Origin: Siphonodentalium dalli
Taxonomy: Eukaryota; Mollusca; Scaphopoda; Gadilida; Siphonodentaliidae
NCBI GenBank assembly: GCA_032622095.1
Contig: CP136062.1
Coordinates: 200,147,887 to 200,211,886, forward strand
Direction: 5' to 3'
DNA: 64,000 nucleotides
Position 1 is the first letter of the stretch; each line of letters begins with the position of its first letter. A program made the position numbers and the translations under genes. This document shows, piece by piece, positions 46,975 through 60,900 of the stretch. The notes under the pieces were generated by a model that ran no database searches, was not told where the DNA came from, and saw only the letters and a list, made by a program, of their open reading frames with translations.

Positions 46975-47939
46975 GTCTACAGCACCCGAGATTCCCAGGC
47001 GGTCACCCATCCAGGTACTAACCCGGCTCGACTTTGCTTAACTTCGGTGATCGGACGAGAACCGGTGGTTTCAACGTGATATGGCCGTAGACATAAAGTC
47101 CCTGTAATTTAAACATCATATGGCTCCACATCCACCTGTGTTTGAAAAATTGAAATGCAAAAGTTTTGTCTACAGCACCCGAGATTCCCAGGCGGTCACC
47201 CATCCAGGTACTAACCGGTCTCGACGTTGCTTAACTTCGGTGATCGGACGAGAACCGGTGGTTTCAACGTGATATGGCCGTAGACATAAAGTCCCTTTAA
47301 TTTTAACATCATATGGCTCTACATCCACCTGTGTTTGAAAAATTGAAATGCAAAAGTTTTGTCTACAGCACCCGAGATTCCCAGGCGGTCACCCATCCAG
47401 GTACTAACCGGGCTCGACGTTGCTTAACTTCGGTGATCGGACGAGAACCGGTGGTTTCAACGTGATATGGCCGTAGACATAAAGTCCCTGTAATTTAAAC
47501 ATCATATGGCTCCACATCCACCTGTGTTTGAAAAATTGAAATGCAAAAGTTTTGTCTACAGCACCCGAGATTCCCAGGCGGTCACCCATCCAGGTACTAA
47601 CCGGGCTCGACGTTGCTTAACTTCGGTGATCGGACGAGAACCGGTGGTTTCAACGTGATATGGCCGTAGACATAAAGTCCCTGTAATTTAAACATCATAT
47701 GGCTCCACGTCCACCTGTGTTTGAAAAATTTAAATGCAAAAGTTTTGTCTACAGCACCCGAGATTCCCAGGCGGTCACCCATCCAGGTACTAACCGGGCT
47801 CGACGTTGCTTAACTTCGGTGATCGGACGAGAACCGGTGGTTTCAACGTGATATGGCCGTAGACATAAAGTCCCTGTAATTTAAACATCATATGGCTCCA
47901 CATCCACCTGTGTTTGAAAAATTGAAATGCAAAAGTTTT

Positions 47940-50900
47940 GTCTACGGCACCCTAGATTCCCAGGCGGTCACCCATCCAGGTACTAACCGGGCTCGACGTT
48001 GCTTAACTTCGGTGATCGGACGAGAACCGGTGGTTTCAACGTGATATGGCCGTAAACATAAAGTCCCTGAAATTTAAACATCATATGGCTCCACATCCAC
48101 CTGTGTTTGAAAAATTGAAATGCAAAAGTTGTGTCTACAGCACCCGAGATTCTCAGGCGGTCACCCATCCAGGTACTAACCGGGCTCGACGTTGTTTAAC
48201 TTCGGTGATCGGACGAGAACCGGTGGTTTCAACGTGATATGGCCGTAGACATAAAGTCCCTGTAATTTAAACATCATATGGCTCCACATCCACCTGTGTT
48301 TGAAAAATTGAAATGCAAAAGTTTTGTCTACAGCACCCGAGATTCCCAGGCGGTCACCCATCCAGGTACTAACCGGGCTCGACGTTGCTTAACTTCGGTG
48401 ATCGGACGAGAACCGGTGGTTTCAACGTGAAATGGCCGTAGACATAAAGTCCCTGTAATTTAAACATCATATGGCTCCACATCCACCTGTGTTTGAAAAA
48501 TTGAAATGCAAAAGTTTTGTCTACAGCACCCGAGATTCCCAGGCGGTCACCCATCCAGGTACTAACCGGGCTCGACGTTGCTTAACTTCGGTGATCGGAC
48601 GAGAACCGGTGGTTTCAACGTGATATGGCCGTAGACATAAAGTCCCTGTAATTTAAACATCATATGGCTCCACATCCACCTGTGTTTGAAAAATTGAAAT
48701 GCAAAAGTTTTGTCTACAGCACCCGAGATTCCCAGGCGGTCACCCATCCAGGTACTAACCGGGCTCGACGTTGCTTAACTTCGGTGATCGGACGAGAACC
48801 GGTGGTTTCAACGTGATATGGCCGTAGACATAAAGTCCCTGTAATTTAAACATCATATGGCTCCACATCCACCTGTGTTTGAAAAATTGAAATGCAAAAG
48901 TTTTGTCTACGGCACCCTAGATTCCCAGGCGGTCACCCATCCAGGTACTAACCGGGCTCGACGTTGCTTAACTTCGGTGATCGGACGAGAACCGGTGGTT
49001 TCAACGTGATATGGCCGTAAACATAAAGTCCCTGAAATTTAAACATCATATGGCTCCACATCCACCTGTGTTTGTAAAATTGAAATGCAAAAGTTGTGTC
49101 TACAGCACCCGAGATTCCCAGGCGGTCACCCATCCAGGTACTAACCGGTCTCGACGTTGCTTAACTTCGGTGATCGGACGAGAACCGGTGGTTTCAACGT
49201 GATATGGCCGTAGACATAAAGTCCCTTTAATTTTAACATCATATGGCTCTACATCCACCTGTGTTTGAAAAATTGAAATGCAAAAGTTTTGTCTACAGCA
49301 CCCGAGATTCCCAGGCGGTCACCCATCCAGGTACTAACCGGGCTCGACGTTGCTTAACTTCGGTGATCGGACGAGAACCGGTGGTTTCAACGTGATATGG
49401 CCGTAGACATAAAGTCCCTGTAATTTAAACATCATATGGCTCCACATCCACCTGTGTTTGAAAAATTGAAATGCAAAAGTTTTGTCTACAGCACCCGAGA
49501 TTCCCAGGCGGTCACCCATCCAGGTACTAACCGGGCTCGACGTTGCTTAACTTCGGTGATCGGACGAGAACCGGTGGTTTCAACGTGATATGGCCGTAGA
49601 CATAAAGTCCCTGTAATTTAAACATCATATGGCTCCACGTCCACCTGTGTTTGAAAAATTGAAATGCAAAAGTTTTGTCTACAGCACCCGAGATTCCCAG
49701 GCGGTCACCCATCCAGGTACTAACCGGGCTCGACGTTGCTTAACTTCGGTGATCGGACGAGAACCGGTGATTTCAACGTGATATGGCCGTAGACATAAAG
49801 TCCCTGTAATTTAAACATCTTATGGCTCCACATCCACCTGTGTTTGAAAAATTGAAATGCAAAAGTTTTGTCTACGGCACCCTAGATTCCCAGGCGGTCA
49901 CCCATCCAGGTACTAACCGGGCTCGACGTTGCTTAACTTCGGTGATCGGACGAGAACCGGTGGTTTCAACGTGATATGGCCGTAAACATAAAGTCCCTGA
50001 AATTTAAACATCATATGGCTCCACATCCACCTGTGTTTGAAAAATTGAAATGCAAAAGTTGTGTCTACAGCACCCGAGATTCTCAGGCGGTCACCCATCC
50101 AGGTACTAACCGGGCTCGACGTTGTTTAACTTCGGTGATCGGACGAGAACCGGTGGTTTCAACGTGATATGGCCGTAGACATAAAGTCCCTGTAATTTAA
50201 ACATCATATGGCTCCACATCCACCTGTGTTTGAAAAATTGAAATGCAAAAGTTTTGTCTACAGCACCCGAGATTCCCAGGCGGTCACCCATCCAGGTACT
50301 AACCGGGCTCGACGTTGCTTAACTTCGGTGATCGGACGAGAACCGGTGGTTTCAACGTGAAATGGCCGTAGACATAAAGTCCCTGTAATTTAAACATCAT
50401 ATGGCTCCACATCCACCTGTGTTTGAAAAATTGAAATGCAAAAGTTTTGTCTACAGCACCCGAGATTCCCAGGCGGTCACCCATCCAGGTACTAACCGGG
50501 CTCGACGTTGCTTAACTTCGGTGATCGGACGAGAACCGGTGGTTTCAACGTGATATGGCCGTAGACATAAAGTCCCTGTAATTTAAACATCATATGGCTC
50601 CACATCCACCTGTGTTTGAAAAATTGAAATGCAAAAGTTTTGTCTACAGCACCCGAGATTCCCAGGCGGTCACCCATCCAGGTACTAACCGGGCTCGACG
50701 TTGCTTAACTTCGGTGATCGGACGAGAACCGGTGGTTTCAACGTGATATGGCCGTAGACATAAAGTCCCTGTAATTTAAACATCATATGGCTCCACATCC
50801 ACCTGTGTTTGAAAAATTGAAATGCAAAAGTTTTGTCTACGGCACCCTAGATTCCCAGGCGGTCACCCATCCAGGTACTAACCGGGCTCGACGTTGCTTA

Positions 50901-52764
50901 ACTTCGGTGATCGGACGAGAACCGGTGGTTTCAACGTGATATGGCCGTAAACATAAAGTCCCTGAAATTTAAACATCATATGGCTCCACATCCACCTGTG
51001 TTTGTAAAATTGAAATGCAAAAGTTGTGTCTACAGCACCCGAGATTCCCAGGCGGTCACCCATCCAGGTACTAACCGGTCTCGACGTTGCTTAACTTCGG
51101 TGATCGGACGAGAACCGGTGGTTTCAACGTGATATGGCCGTAGACATAAAGTCCCTTTAATTTTAACATCATATGGCTCTACATCCACCTGTGTTTGAAA
51201 AATTGAAATGCAAAAGTTTTGTCTACAGCACCCGAGATTCCCAGGCGGTCACCCATCCAGGTACTAACCGGGCTCGACGTTGCTTAACTTCGGTGATCGG
51301 ACGAGAACCGGTGGTTTCAACGTGATATGGCCGTAGACATAAAGTCCCTGTAATTTAAACATCATATGGCTCCACATCCACCTGTGTTTGAAAAATTGAA
51401 ATGCAAAAGTTTTGTCTACAGCACCCGAGATTCCCAGGCGGTCACCCATCCAGGTACTAACCGGGCTCGACGTTGCTTAACTTCGGTGATCGGACGAGAA
51501 CCGGTGGTTTCAACGTGATATGGCCGTAGACATAAAGTCCCTGTAATTTAAACATCATATGGCTCCACGTCCACCTGTGTTTGAAAAATTGAAATGCAAA
51601 AGTTTTGTCTACAGCACCCGAGATTCCCAGGCGGTCACCCATCCAGGTACTAACCGGGCTCGACGTTGCTTAACTTCGGTGATCGGACGAGAACCGGTGA
51701 TTTCAACGTGATATGGCCGTAGACATAAAGTCCCTGTAATTTAAACATCTTATGGCTCCACATCCACCTGTGTTTGAAAAATTGAAATGCAAAAGTTTTG
51801 TCTACGGCACCCTAGATTCCCAGGCGGTCACCCATCCAGGTACTAACCGGGCTCGACGTTGCTTAACTTCGGTGATCGGACGAGAACCGGTGGTTTCAAC
51901 GTGATATGGCCGTAAACATAAAGTCCCTGAAATTTAAACATCATATGGCTCCACATCCACCTGTGTTTGAAAAATTGAAATGCAAAAGTTGTGTCTACAG
52001 CACCCGAGATTCTCAGGCGGTCACCCATCCAGGTACTAACCGGGCTCGACGTTGTTTAACTTCGGTGATCGGACGAGAACCGGTGGTTTCAACGTGATAT
52101 GGCCGTAGACATAAAGTCCCTGTAATTTAAACATCATATGGCTCCACATCCACCTGTGTTTGAAAAATTGAAATGCAAAAGTTTTGTCTACAGCACCCGA
52201 GATTCCCAGGCGGTCACCCATCCAGGTACTAACCGGGCTCGACGTTGCTTAACTTCGGTGATCGGACGAGAACCGGTGGTTTCAACGTGAAATGGCCGTA
52301 GACATAAAGTCCCTGTAATTTAAACATCATATGGCTCCACATCCACCTGTGTTTGAAAAATTGAAATGCAAAAGTTTTGTCTACAGCACCCGAGATTCCC
52401 AGGCGGTCACCCATCCAGGTACTAACCGGGCTCGACGTTGCTTAACTTCGGTGATCGGACGAGAACCGGTGGTTTCAACGTGATATGGCCGTAGACATAA
52501 AGTCCCTGTAATTTAAACATCATATGGCTCCACATCCACCTGTGTTTGAAAAATTGAAATGCAAAAGTTTTGTCTACAGCACCCGAGATTCCCAGGCGGT
52601 CACCCATCCAGGTACTAACCGGGCTCGACGTTGCTTAACTTCGGTGATCGGACGAGAACCGGTGGTTTCAACGTGATATGGCCGTAGACATAAAGTCCCT
52701 GTAATTTAAACATCATATGGCTCCACATCCACCTGTGTTTGAAAAATTGAAATGCAAAAGTTTT
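47940..52764. repeat. 1930-bp (10-unit) higher-order repeat, 2.5 copies
   Basis: TTTGTAAAAT (49071, 51001), CCGGTGATTTC (about 49766, 51696), CATCTTATGG (49817, 51747) and GTGAAATGG (48428, 50358, 52288) repeat at exactly 1930 bp. B-type genes occur every 965 bp within it. Just upstream (38.5-45 kb) a related 1928-bp period (7 + 3 units between B genes) is present. Confidence 0.92.
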
Positions 52765-55714
52765 GTCTACAGCACCCGAGATTCCCAGGCGGTCACCCAT
52801 CCAGGTACTAACCGGGCTCGACGTTGCTTAACTTCGGTGATCGGACGAGAACCGGTGGTTTCAACGTGATATGGCCGTAGACATAAAGTCCCTGTAATTT
52901 AAACATCATATGGCTCCACATCCACCTGTGTTTAAAAATTGAAATGCAAAAGTTTTGTCTACAGCACCCGAGATTCCCAGGCGGTCACCCATCCAGGTAC
53001 TAACCGGGCTCGACGTTGCTTAACTTCGGTGATCGGACGAGAACCGGTGGTTTCAACGTGATATGGCCGTAGACATAAAGTCCCTGTAATTTAAACATCA
53101 TATGGCTCCACATCCACCTGTGTTTGAAAAATTGAAATGCAAAAGTTTTGTCCACATCCACCTGTGTTTGAAAAATTGAAATGCAAAAGTTTTGTCTACA
53201 GCACCCGAGATTCCCAGGCGGTCACCCATCCAGGTACTAACCGGGCTCGACGTTGCTTAACTTCGGTGATCGGACGAGAACCGGTACCCGTGGTTTCAAC
53301 GTGATATGGCCGTAGACATAAAGTCCCTGTAATTTAAACATCATATGGCTCCACATCCACCTGTGTTTGAATAATTGAAATGCATAAGTTTTGTCTACAG
53401 CACCCGAGATTCCCAGGCGGTCACCCATCCAGGTACTAACCGGGCTCGACGTTGATTAACTTCGGTGATCGGACGAGAACCGGTGGTTTCAACGTGATAT
53501 GGCCGTAGACATAAAGTCCCTGTAATTTAAACATCATATGGCTCCACATCCACCTGTGTTTGAAAAATTGAAATGCAAAAGTTTTGTCTACAGCACCCGA
53601 GATTCCCAGGCGGTCACCCATCCAGGTACTAACCGGGCTCGACGTTGCTTAACTTCGGTGATCGGACGAGAACCGCTGGTTTCAACGTGATATGGCCGTA
53701 GACATAAAGTCCCTGTAATTTAAACATCATATGGCTCCACATCCACCTGTGTTTGAAAAATTGAAATGCAAAAGTTTTGTCTACAGCACCCGAGATTCCC
53801 AGGCGTTCACCCATCCAGGTACTAACCGGGCTCGACGTTGCTTAACTTCAGTGATCGGACGAGAACCGGTACCCGTGGTTTCAACTTGATATGGCCGTAG
53901 ACATAAAGTCCCTGTAATTTAAACATCATATGGCTCCACATCCACATGTGTTTGAAAAATTGAAATGCAAAAGTTTTGTCTACAGCACCCGAGATTCCCA
54001 GGCGGTCACCCATCCAGGTACTAACCGGGCTCGACGTTGCTTAACTTCGGTGATCGGACGAGAACCGGTGGTTTCAACGTGATATGGCCGTAGACATAAA
54101 GTCCCTGTAATTTAAACATCATATGGCTCCACATCCACCTGTGTTTGAAAAATTGAAATGCAAAAGTTTTGTCTACAGCACCCGAGATTCCCAGGCGGTC
54201 ACCCATCCAGGTACTAACCGGGCTCGACGTTGCTTAACTTCGGTGATCGGACGAGAACCGGTGGTTTCGACGTGATATGGCCGTAGACATAAAGTCCCTG
54301 TAATTTAAACATCATATGGCTCCACATCCACCTGTGTTTGAAAAATTGAAATGCAAAAGTTTTGTCTACAGCACCCGAGATTCCCAGGCGGTCACCCATC
54401 CAGGTACTAACCGGGCTCGACGTTGCTTAACTTCGGTGATCGGACGAGAACCGGTGGTTTCAACGTGATATGGCCGTAGACATAAAGTCACTGTAATTTA
54501 AACATCATATGGCTCCACATCCACCTGTGTTTGAAAAATTGAAATGCAAAAGTTTTGTCTACAGCACCCGAGATTCCCAGGCGGTCACCCATCCAGGTAC
54601 TAACCGGGCTCGACGTTGCTTAACTTCGGTGATCGGACGAGAACCGGTGGTTTCAACGTAATATGGCCGTAGACATAAAGTCCCTGTAATTTAAACATCA
54701 TATGGCTCCACATCCACCTGTGTTTGAAAAATTGAAATGCAAAAGTTTTGTCTACAGCACCCGAGATTCCCAGCCGGTCACCCATCCAGGTACTAACCGG
54801 GCTCGACGTTGCTTAACTTCGGTGATCGGACGAGAACCGGTGGTTTCAACGTGATATGGCCGTAGACATAAAGTCCCTGTAATTTAAACATCATATGGCT
54901 CCACATCCACCTGTGTTTGAAAAATTGAAATGCAAAAGTTTTGTCTACAGCACCCGAGATTCCCAGGCGGTCACCCATCCAGGTACTAACCGGGCTCGAC
55001 GTTGCTTAACTTCGGTGATCGGACGAGAACCGGTGGTTTCAACGTGATATGGCCGTAGACATAAAGTCCCTGTAATTTAAACATCATATGGCTCCACATC
55101 CACCTGTGTTTGAAAAATTGAAATGCAAAAGTTTTGTCTACAGCACCCGAGATTCCCAGGCGGTCACCCATCCAGGTACTAACCGGGCTCGACGTTGCTT
55201 AACTTCGGTGATCGGACGAGAACCGGTGGTTTCAACGTGATATGGCCGTAGACATAAAGTCCCTGTAATTTAAACATCATATGGCTCCACATCCACCTGT
55301 GTTTGAAAAATTGAAATGCAAAAGTTTTGTCTACAGCACCCGAGATTCCCAAGCGGTCACCCATCCAGGTACTAACCGGGCTCGACGTTGTTTAACTTCG
55401 GTGATCGGAGGAGAACCGGTGGTTTCAACGTGATATGGCCGTAGACATAAAGTCCCTGTAATTTAAACATCATATGGCTCCACATCCACCTGTGTTTGAA
55501 AAATTGAAATGCAAAAGTTTTGTCTACAGCACCCGAGATTCCCAGGCGGTCACCCATCCAGGTACTAACCGGGCTCGACGTTGCTTAACTTCGGTGATCG
55601 GACGAGAACCGGTGGTTTCAACGTGATGTGGTCGTAGACATAAAGTCCCTGTAATTTAAACATCATATGGCTCCACATCCACCTGTGTTTGAAAAATTGA
55701 AATGCAAAAGTTTT

Positions 55715-55809
55715 GTCTACAGCACCCGAGATTCTAAACCCGGCTCGACTTTGCTTAACTTCGGTGATCGGACGAGAACCGGTGGTTTCAACGTGATATG
55801 GCCGTAGAC
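55715..55809 (-). pseudogene. 5S rRNA copy with 23-nt deletion removing most of the C box
   Basis: The plus strand jumps from GAGATTC to CTAAACCCGG, leaving 95 nt. The lost part is about gene positions 76-98, which includes the C box, so both the internal promoter and loop D/helix IV are gone. It also carries C-type changes. Confidence 0.9.
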
Positions 55810-55929
55810 ATAAAGTCCCTGTAATTTAAACATCATATGGCTCCACATCCACCTGTGTTTGAAAAATTGAAATGCAAAAGTTTTGTCTACAGCACCCGAG
55901 ATTCCCAGGCGGTCACCCATCCAGGTACT

Positions 55930-58900
55930 AACCGGTCTCGACGTTGCTTAACTTCGGTGATCGGGACGAGAACCGGTGGTTTCAACGTGATATGGCCGTA
56001 GACATAAAGTCCCTGTAATTTAAACATCATATGGCTCCACATCCACCTGTGTTTGAAAAATTGAAATGCAAAAGTTTTGTCTACAGCACCCGAGATTCCC
56101 AGGCGGTCACCCATCCAGGTACTAACCGGGCTCGACGTTGCTTAACTTCGGTGATCGGACGAGAACCGGTTGGTTTCAACGTGATATGGCCGTAGACATA
56201 AAGTCCCTGTAAATTTAAACATCATATGGCTCCACATCCACCTGTGTTTGAAAAATTGAAATGCAAAAGTTTTGTCTACAGCACCCGAGATTCCCAGGCG
56301 GTCACCCATCCAGGTACTAACCCGGGCTCGACGTTGCTTAACTTCGGTTGATCGGACGAGAACCGGTGGTTTCAACGTGATATGGCCGTAGACATAAAGT
56401 CCCTGTAATTTAAACATCATATGGCTCCACATCCACCTGTGTTTGAAAAATTGAAATGCAAAAGTTTTGTCTACAGCACCCGAGATTCCCAGGCGGTCAC
56501 CCATCCAGGTACTTACCGGGCTCGACGTTGCTTAACTTCGGTGATCGGACGAGAACCGGTGGTTTCAACGTGATATGGCCGTAGACATAAAGTCCCTGTA
56601 ATTTAAACATCATATGGCTCCACATCCACCTGTGTTTGAAAAATTGAAATGCAAAAGTTTTGTCTACAGCACCCTAGATTCCCAGGCGGTCACCCATCCA
56701 GGTACTAACCGGCTCGACGTTGCTTAACTTCGGTGATCGGACGAGAACCGGTGGGTTTCAACGTGATAATGGCCGTAAACATAAAGTCCCTGAAATTTAA
56801 ACATCATATGGCTCCACATCCACCTGTGTTTGAAAAATTGAAATGCAAAAGTTGTGTCTACAGCACCCGAGATTCCCAGGCGGTCACCCATCCAGGTACT
56901 AACCGGGCTCGACGTTGCTTAACTTCGGTGATCGGACGAGAACCGGTGGTTTCAACGTGATATGGCCGTAGACATAAAGTCCCTGTAATTTAAGCATCAT
57001 ATGGCTCCACATCCACCTGTGTTTGAAAAATTGAAATGCAAAAGTTTTGTCTACAGCACCCGAGATTCCCAGGCGGTCACCCATCCAGGTACTAACCCGG
57101 CTCGACTTTGCTTAACTTCGGTGATCGGGACGAGAACCGGTGGTTTCAACGTGATATGGCCGTAGACATAAAGTCCCTGTAATTTAAACATCATATGGCT
57201 CCACATCCACCTGTGTTTGAAAAATTGAAATGCAAAAGTTTTGTCTACAGCACCCGAGATTCCCAGGCGGGTCACCCATCCAGGTACTAACCGGGCTCGA
57301 CGTTGCTTAACTTCGGTGATCGGACGAGAACCGGTGGTTTCAACGTGATATGGCCGTAGACATAAAGTCCCTGTAATTTAAACATCATATGGCTCCACAT
57401 CCACCTGTGTTTGAAAAATTGAAATGCAAAAGTTTTGTCTACAGCACCCGAGATTCCCAGGCGGTCACCCATCCAGGTACTAACCGGGCTCGACGTTGCT
57501 TAACTTCGGTGATCGGACGAGAACCGGTGGTTTCAACGTGATATGGCCGTAGACATAAAGTCCCTGTAATTTAAACATCATATGGCTCCACATCCACCTG
57601 TGTTTGAAAAATTGAAATGCAAAAGTTTTGTCTACAGCACCCGAGATTCCCCAGGCGGTCACCCATCCAGGTACTAACCGGGCTCGACGTTGCTTAACTT
57701 CGGTGATCGGACGAGAACCGGTGGTTTCAACGTGATATGGCCGTAGACATAAAGTCCCTGTAATTTAAACATCATATGGCTCCACATCCACCTGTGTTTG
57801 AAAAATTGAAATGCAAAAGTTTTGTCTACGGCACCCTAGATTCCAAGGCGGTCACCCATCCAGGTACTAACCGGGCTCGACGTTGCTTAACTTCGGTGAT
57901 CGGACGAGAACCGGTGGTTTCAACGTGATATGGCCGTAAACATAAAGTCCCTGAAATTTAAACATCATATGGCTCCACATCCACCTGTGTTTTGAAAAAT
58001 TGAAATGCAAAAGTTGTGTCTACAGCACCCGAGATTCCCAGGCGGTCACCCATCCAGGTTACTAACCGGGCTCGGACGTTGCTTAACTTCGGTGATCGGA
58101 CGAGAACCGGTGGTTTCAACGTGATATGGCCGTAGACATAAAGTCCCTGTAATTTAAGCATCATATGGCTCCACATCCACCTGTGTTTGAAAAATTGAAA
58201 TGCAAAAGTTTTGTCTACAGCACCCGAGATTCCCAGGCGGTCACCCATCCAGGTACTAACCCGGCTCGACTTTGCTTAACTTCGGTGATCGGACGAGAAC
58301 CGGTTGGTTTCAACGTGATATGGCCGTAGACATAAAGTCCCTGTAATTTAAACATCATATGGCTCCACATCCACCTGTGTTTGAAAAATTGAAATGCAAA
58401 AGTTTTGTCTACAGCACCCGAGATTCCCAGGCGGTCACCCATCCAGGTACTAACCGGTCTCGACGTTGCTTAACTTCGGTGATCGGACGAGAACCGGTGG
58501 TTTCGACGTGATATGGCCGTAGACATAAAGTCCCTTTAATTTTAACATCATATGGCTCTACATCCACCTGTGTTTGAAAAATTGAAATGCAAAAGTTTTG
58601 TCTACAGCACCCGAGATTCCCCAGGCGGTCACCCATCCAGGTACTAACCGGGCTCGACGTTGCTTAACTTCGGTGATCGGACGAGAACCGGTGGTTTTCA
58701 ACGTGATATGGCCGTAGACATAAAGTCCCTGTAATTTAAACATCATATGGCTCCACATCCACCTGTGTTTGAAAAATTGAAATGCAAAAGTTTTGTCTAC
58801 AGCACCCGAGATTCCCAGGCGGTCACCCATCCAGGTACTAACCGGGCTCGACGTTGCTTAACTTCGGTGATCGGGACGAGAACCGGTGGTTTCAACGTGA

Positions 58901-60900
58901 TATGGCCGTAGACATAAAGTCCCTGTAATTTAAACATCATATGGCTCCACGTCCACCTGTGTTTGAAAAATTGAAATGCAAAAGTTTTGTCTACAGCACC
59001 CGAGATTCCCAGGCGGTCACCCATCCAGGTACTAACCGGGCTCGACGTTGCTTAACTTCGGTGATCGGACGAGAACCGGTGGTTTCAACGTGATATGGCC
59101 GTAGACATAAAGTCCCTGTATTTTAAACATCATATGGCTCCACATCCACCTGTGTTTGAAAAATTGAAATGCAAAAGTTTTGTCTACGGCACCCTAGATT
59201 CCCAGGCGGTCACCCATCCAGGTACTAACCGGGCTCGACGTTGCTTAACTTCGGTGATCGGACGAGAACCGGTGGTTTCAACGTGATATGGCCGTAGACA
59301 TAAAGTCCCTGAAATTTAAACATCATATGGCTCCACATCCACCTGTGTTTGAAAATTGAAATGCAAAAGTTGTGTCTACAGCACCCGAGATTTCTCAGGC
59401 GGTCACCCCATCCAGGTACTAACCGGGCTCGACGTTGTTTAACTTCGGTGATCGGACGAGAACCGGTGGTTTCAACGTGATATGGCCGTAGACATAAAGT
59501 CCCTGTAATTTAAACATCATATGGCTCCACATCCACCTGTGTTTGAAAATTGAAATGCAAAAGTTTTGTCTACAGCACCCGAGATTCCCAGGCGGTCACC
59601 CATCCAGGTACTAACCGGGCTCGACGTTGCTTAACTTCGGTGATCGGACGAGAACCGGTGGTTTTCAACGTGAAATGGCCGTAGACATAAAGTCCCTGTA
59701 ATTTAAACATCATATGGCTCCACATCCACCTGTGTTTGAAAAATTGAAATGCAAAAGTTTTGTCTACAGCACCCGAGATTCCCAGGCGGTCACCCATCCA
59801 GGTACTAACCGGGCTCGACGTTGCTTAACGTCGGTGATCGGACCGAGAACCGGGTGGTTTCAACGTGATATGGCCGTAGACATAAAGTCCCTGTAATTTA
59901 AACATCATATGGCTCCACATCCACCTGTGTTTGAAAAATTGAAATGCAAAAGTTTTGTCTACAGCACCTGAGATTCCCAGGCGGTCACCCATCCAGGTAC
60001 TAACCGGGGTTACTAACCGGGCTCGACGTTGCTTAACTTCGGTGATCGGACGAGAACCGGTGATTTCAACGTGATATGGCCGTAGACATAAAGTCCCAGT
60101 AATTTAAACATCATATGGCTCCACATCCACCTGTGTTTGAAAAATTGAAATGCAAAAGTTTTGTCTACAGCACCCGAGATTCCCAGCCGGTCACCCATCC
60201 AGGTACTAACCGGGCTCGACGTTGCTTAACTTCGGTGATCGGACGAGAACCGGTGGTTTCAACGTGATATGGCCGTAGACATAAAGTCCCTGTAATTTAA
60301 AACATCATATGGCTCCACATCCACCTGTGTTTGAAAAATTGAAATGGCAAAAGTTTTGTCTTCAGCACCCGAGATTCCCAGGCGGTCACCCATCCAGGTA
60401 CTAACCGGGCTCGACGTTGCTTAACTTCGGTGATCGGACGAGAACCGGTGGTTTCAACGTGATATGGCCGTAGACATAAAGTCCCTGTAATTTAAACATC
60501 ATTATGGCTCCACATCCACCTGTGTTTGAAAAATTGAAATGCAAAAGTTTTGTCTACAGCACCCGAGATTCCCAGGCGGTCACCCATCCAGGTACTAACC
60601 GGGCTCGACGTTGCTTAACTTCGGTGATCGGACGAGAACCGGTGGTTTCAACGTGATATGGCCGTAGACATAAAGTCCCTGTAATTTAAACATCATATGG
60701 CTCCACATCCACCTGTGTTTGAAAAATTGAAATGCAAAAGTTTTGTCTACAGCACCCGAGATTCCCAAGCGGTCACCCATCCAGGTACTAACCGGGCTCG
60801 ACGTTGCTTAACTTCGGTGATCGGACGAGAACCGGTGGTTTCAACGTGATATGGCCGGTAGACATAAAGTTCCTGTAATTTAAACATCATATGGCTCCAC
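55930..60900. other. Indel-rich stretch of the 5S array
   Basis: Most units here have one or more single-base insertions, many extending a homopolymer (GATCGGGACG at about 55962, CGGTTGGTTT at 56168, TAAATTTAAA at 56212, GGCGGGTCAC at 57268, TTCCCCAGG at 57649 and 58619, GTTTTGAAAA at 57990, GGTTTTCAAC at 58694 and 59661), whereas flanking units of the same types are clean. This is the pattern of unpolished long-read sequence or of a decaying unit group. 5S genes here should be read with caution. Confidence 0.75.
59957..60087 (-). rRNA. 5S rRNA copy with 13-nt internal duplication
   Basis: The plus strand contains ACTAACCGGGGTTACTAACC, a 13-nt duplication around gene position 70-76, giving 131 nt. 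The same structure recurs at 61711-61841. It disrupts A-box to C-box spacing and helix V, so it is probably non-functional. Confidence 0.85.
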
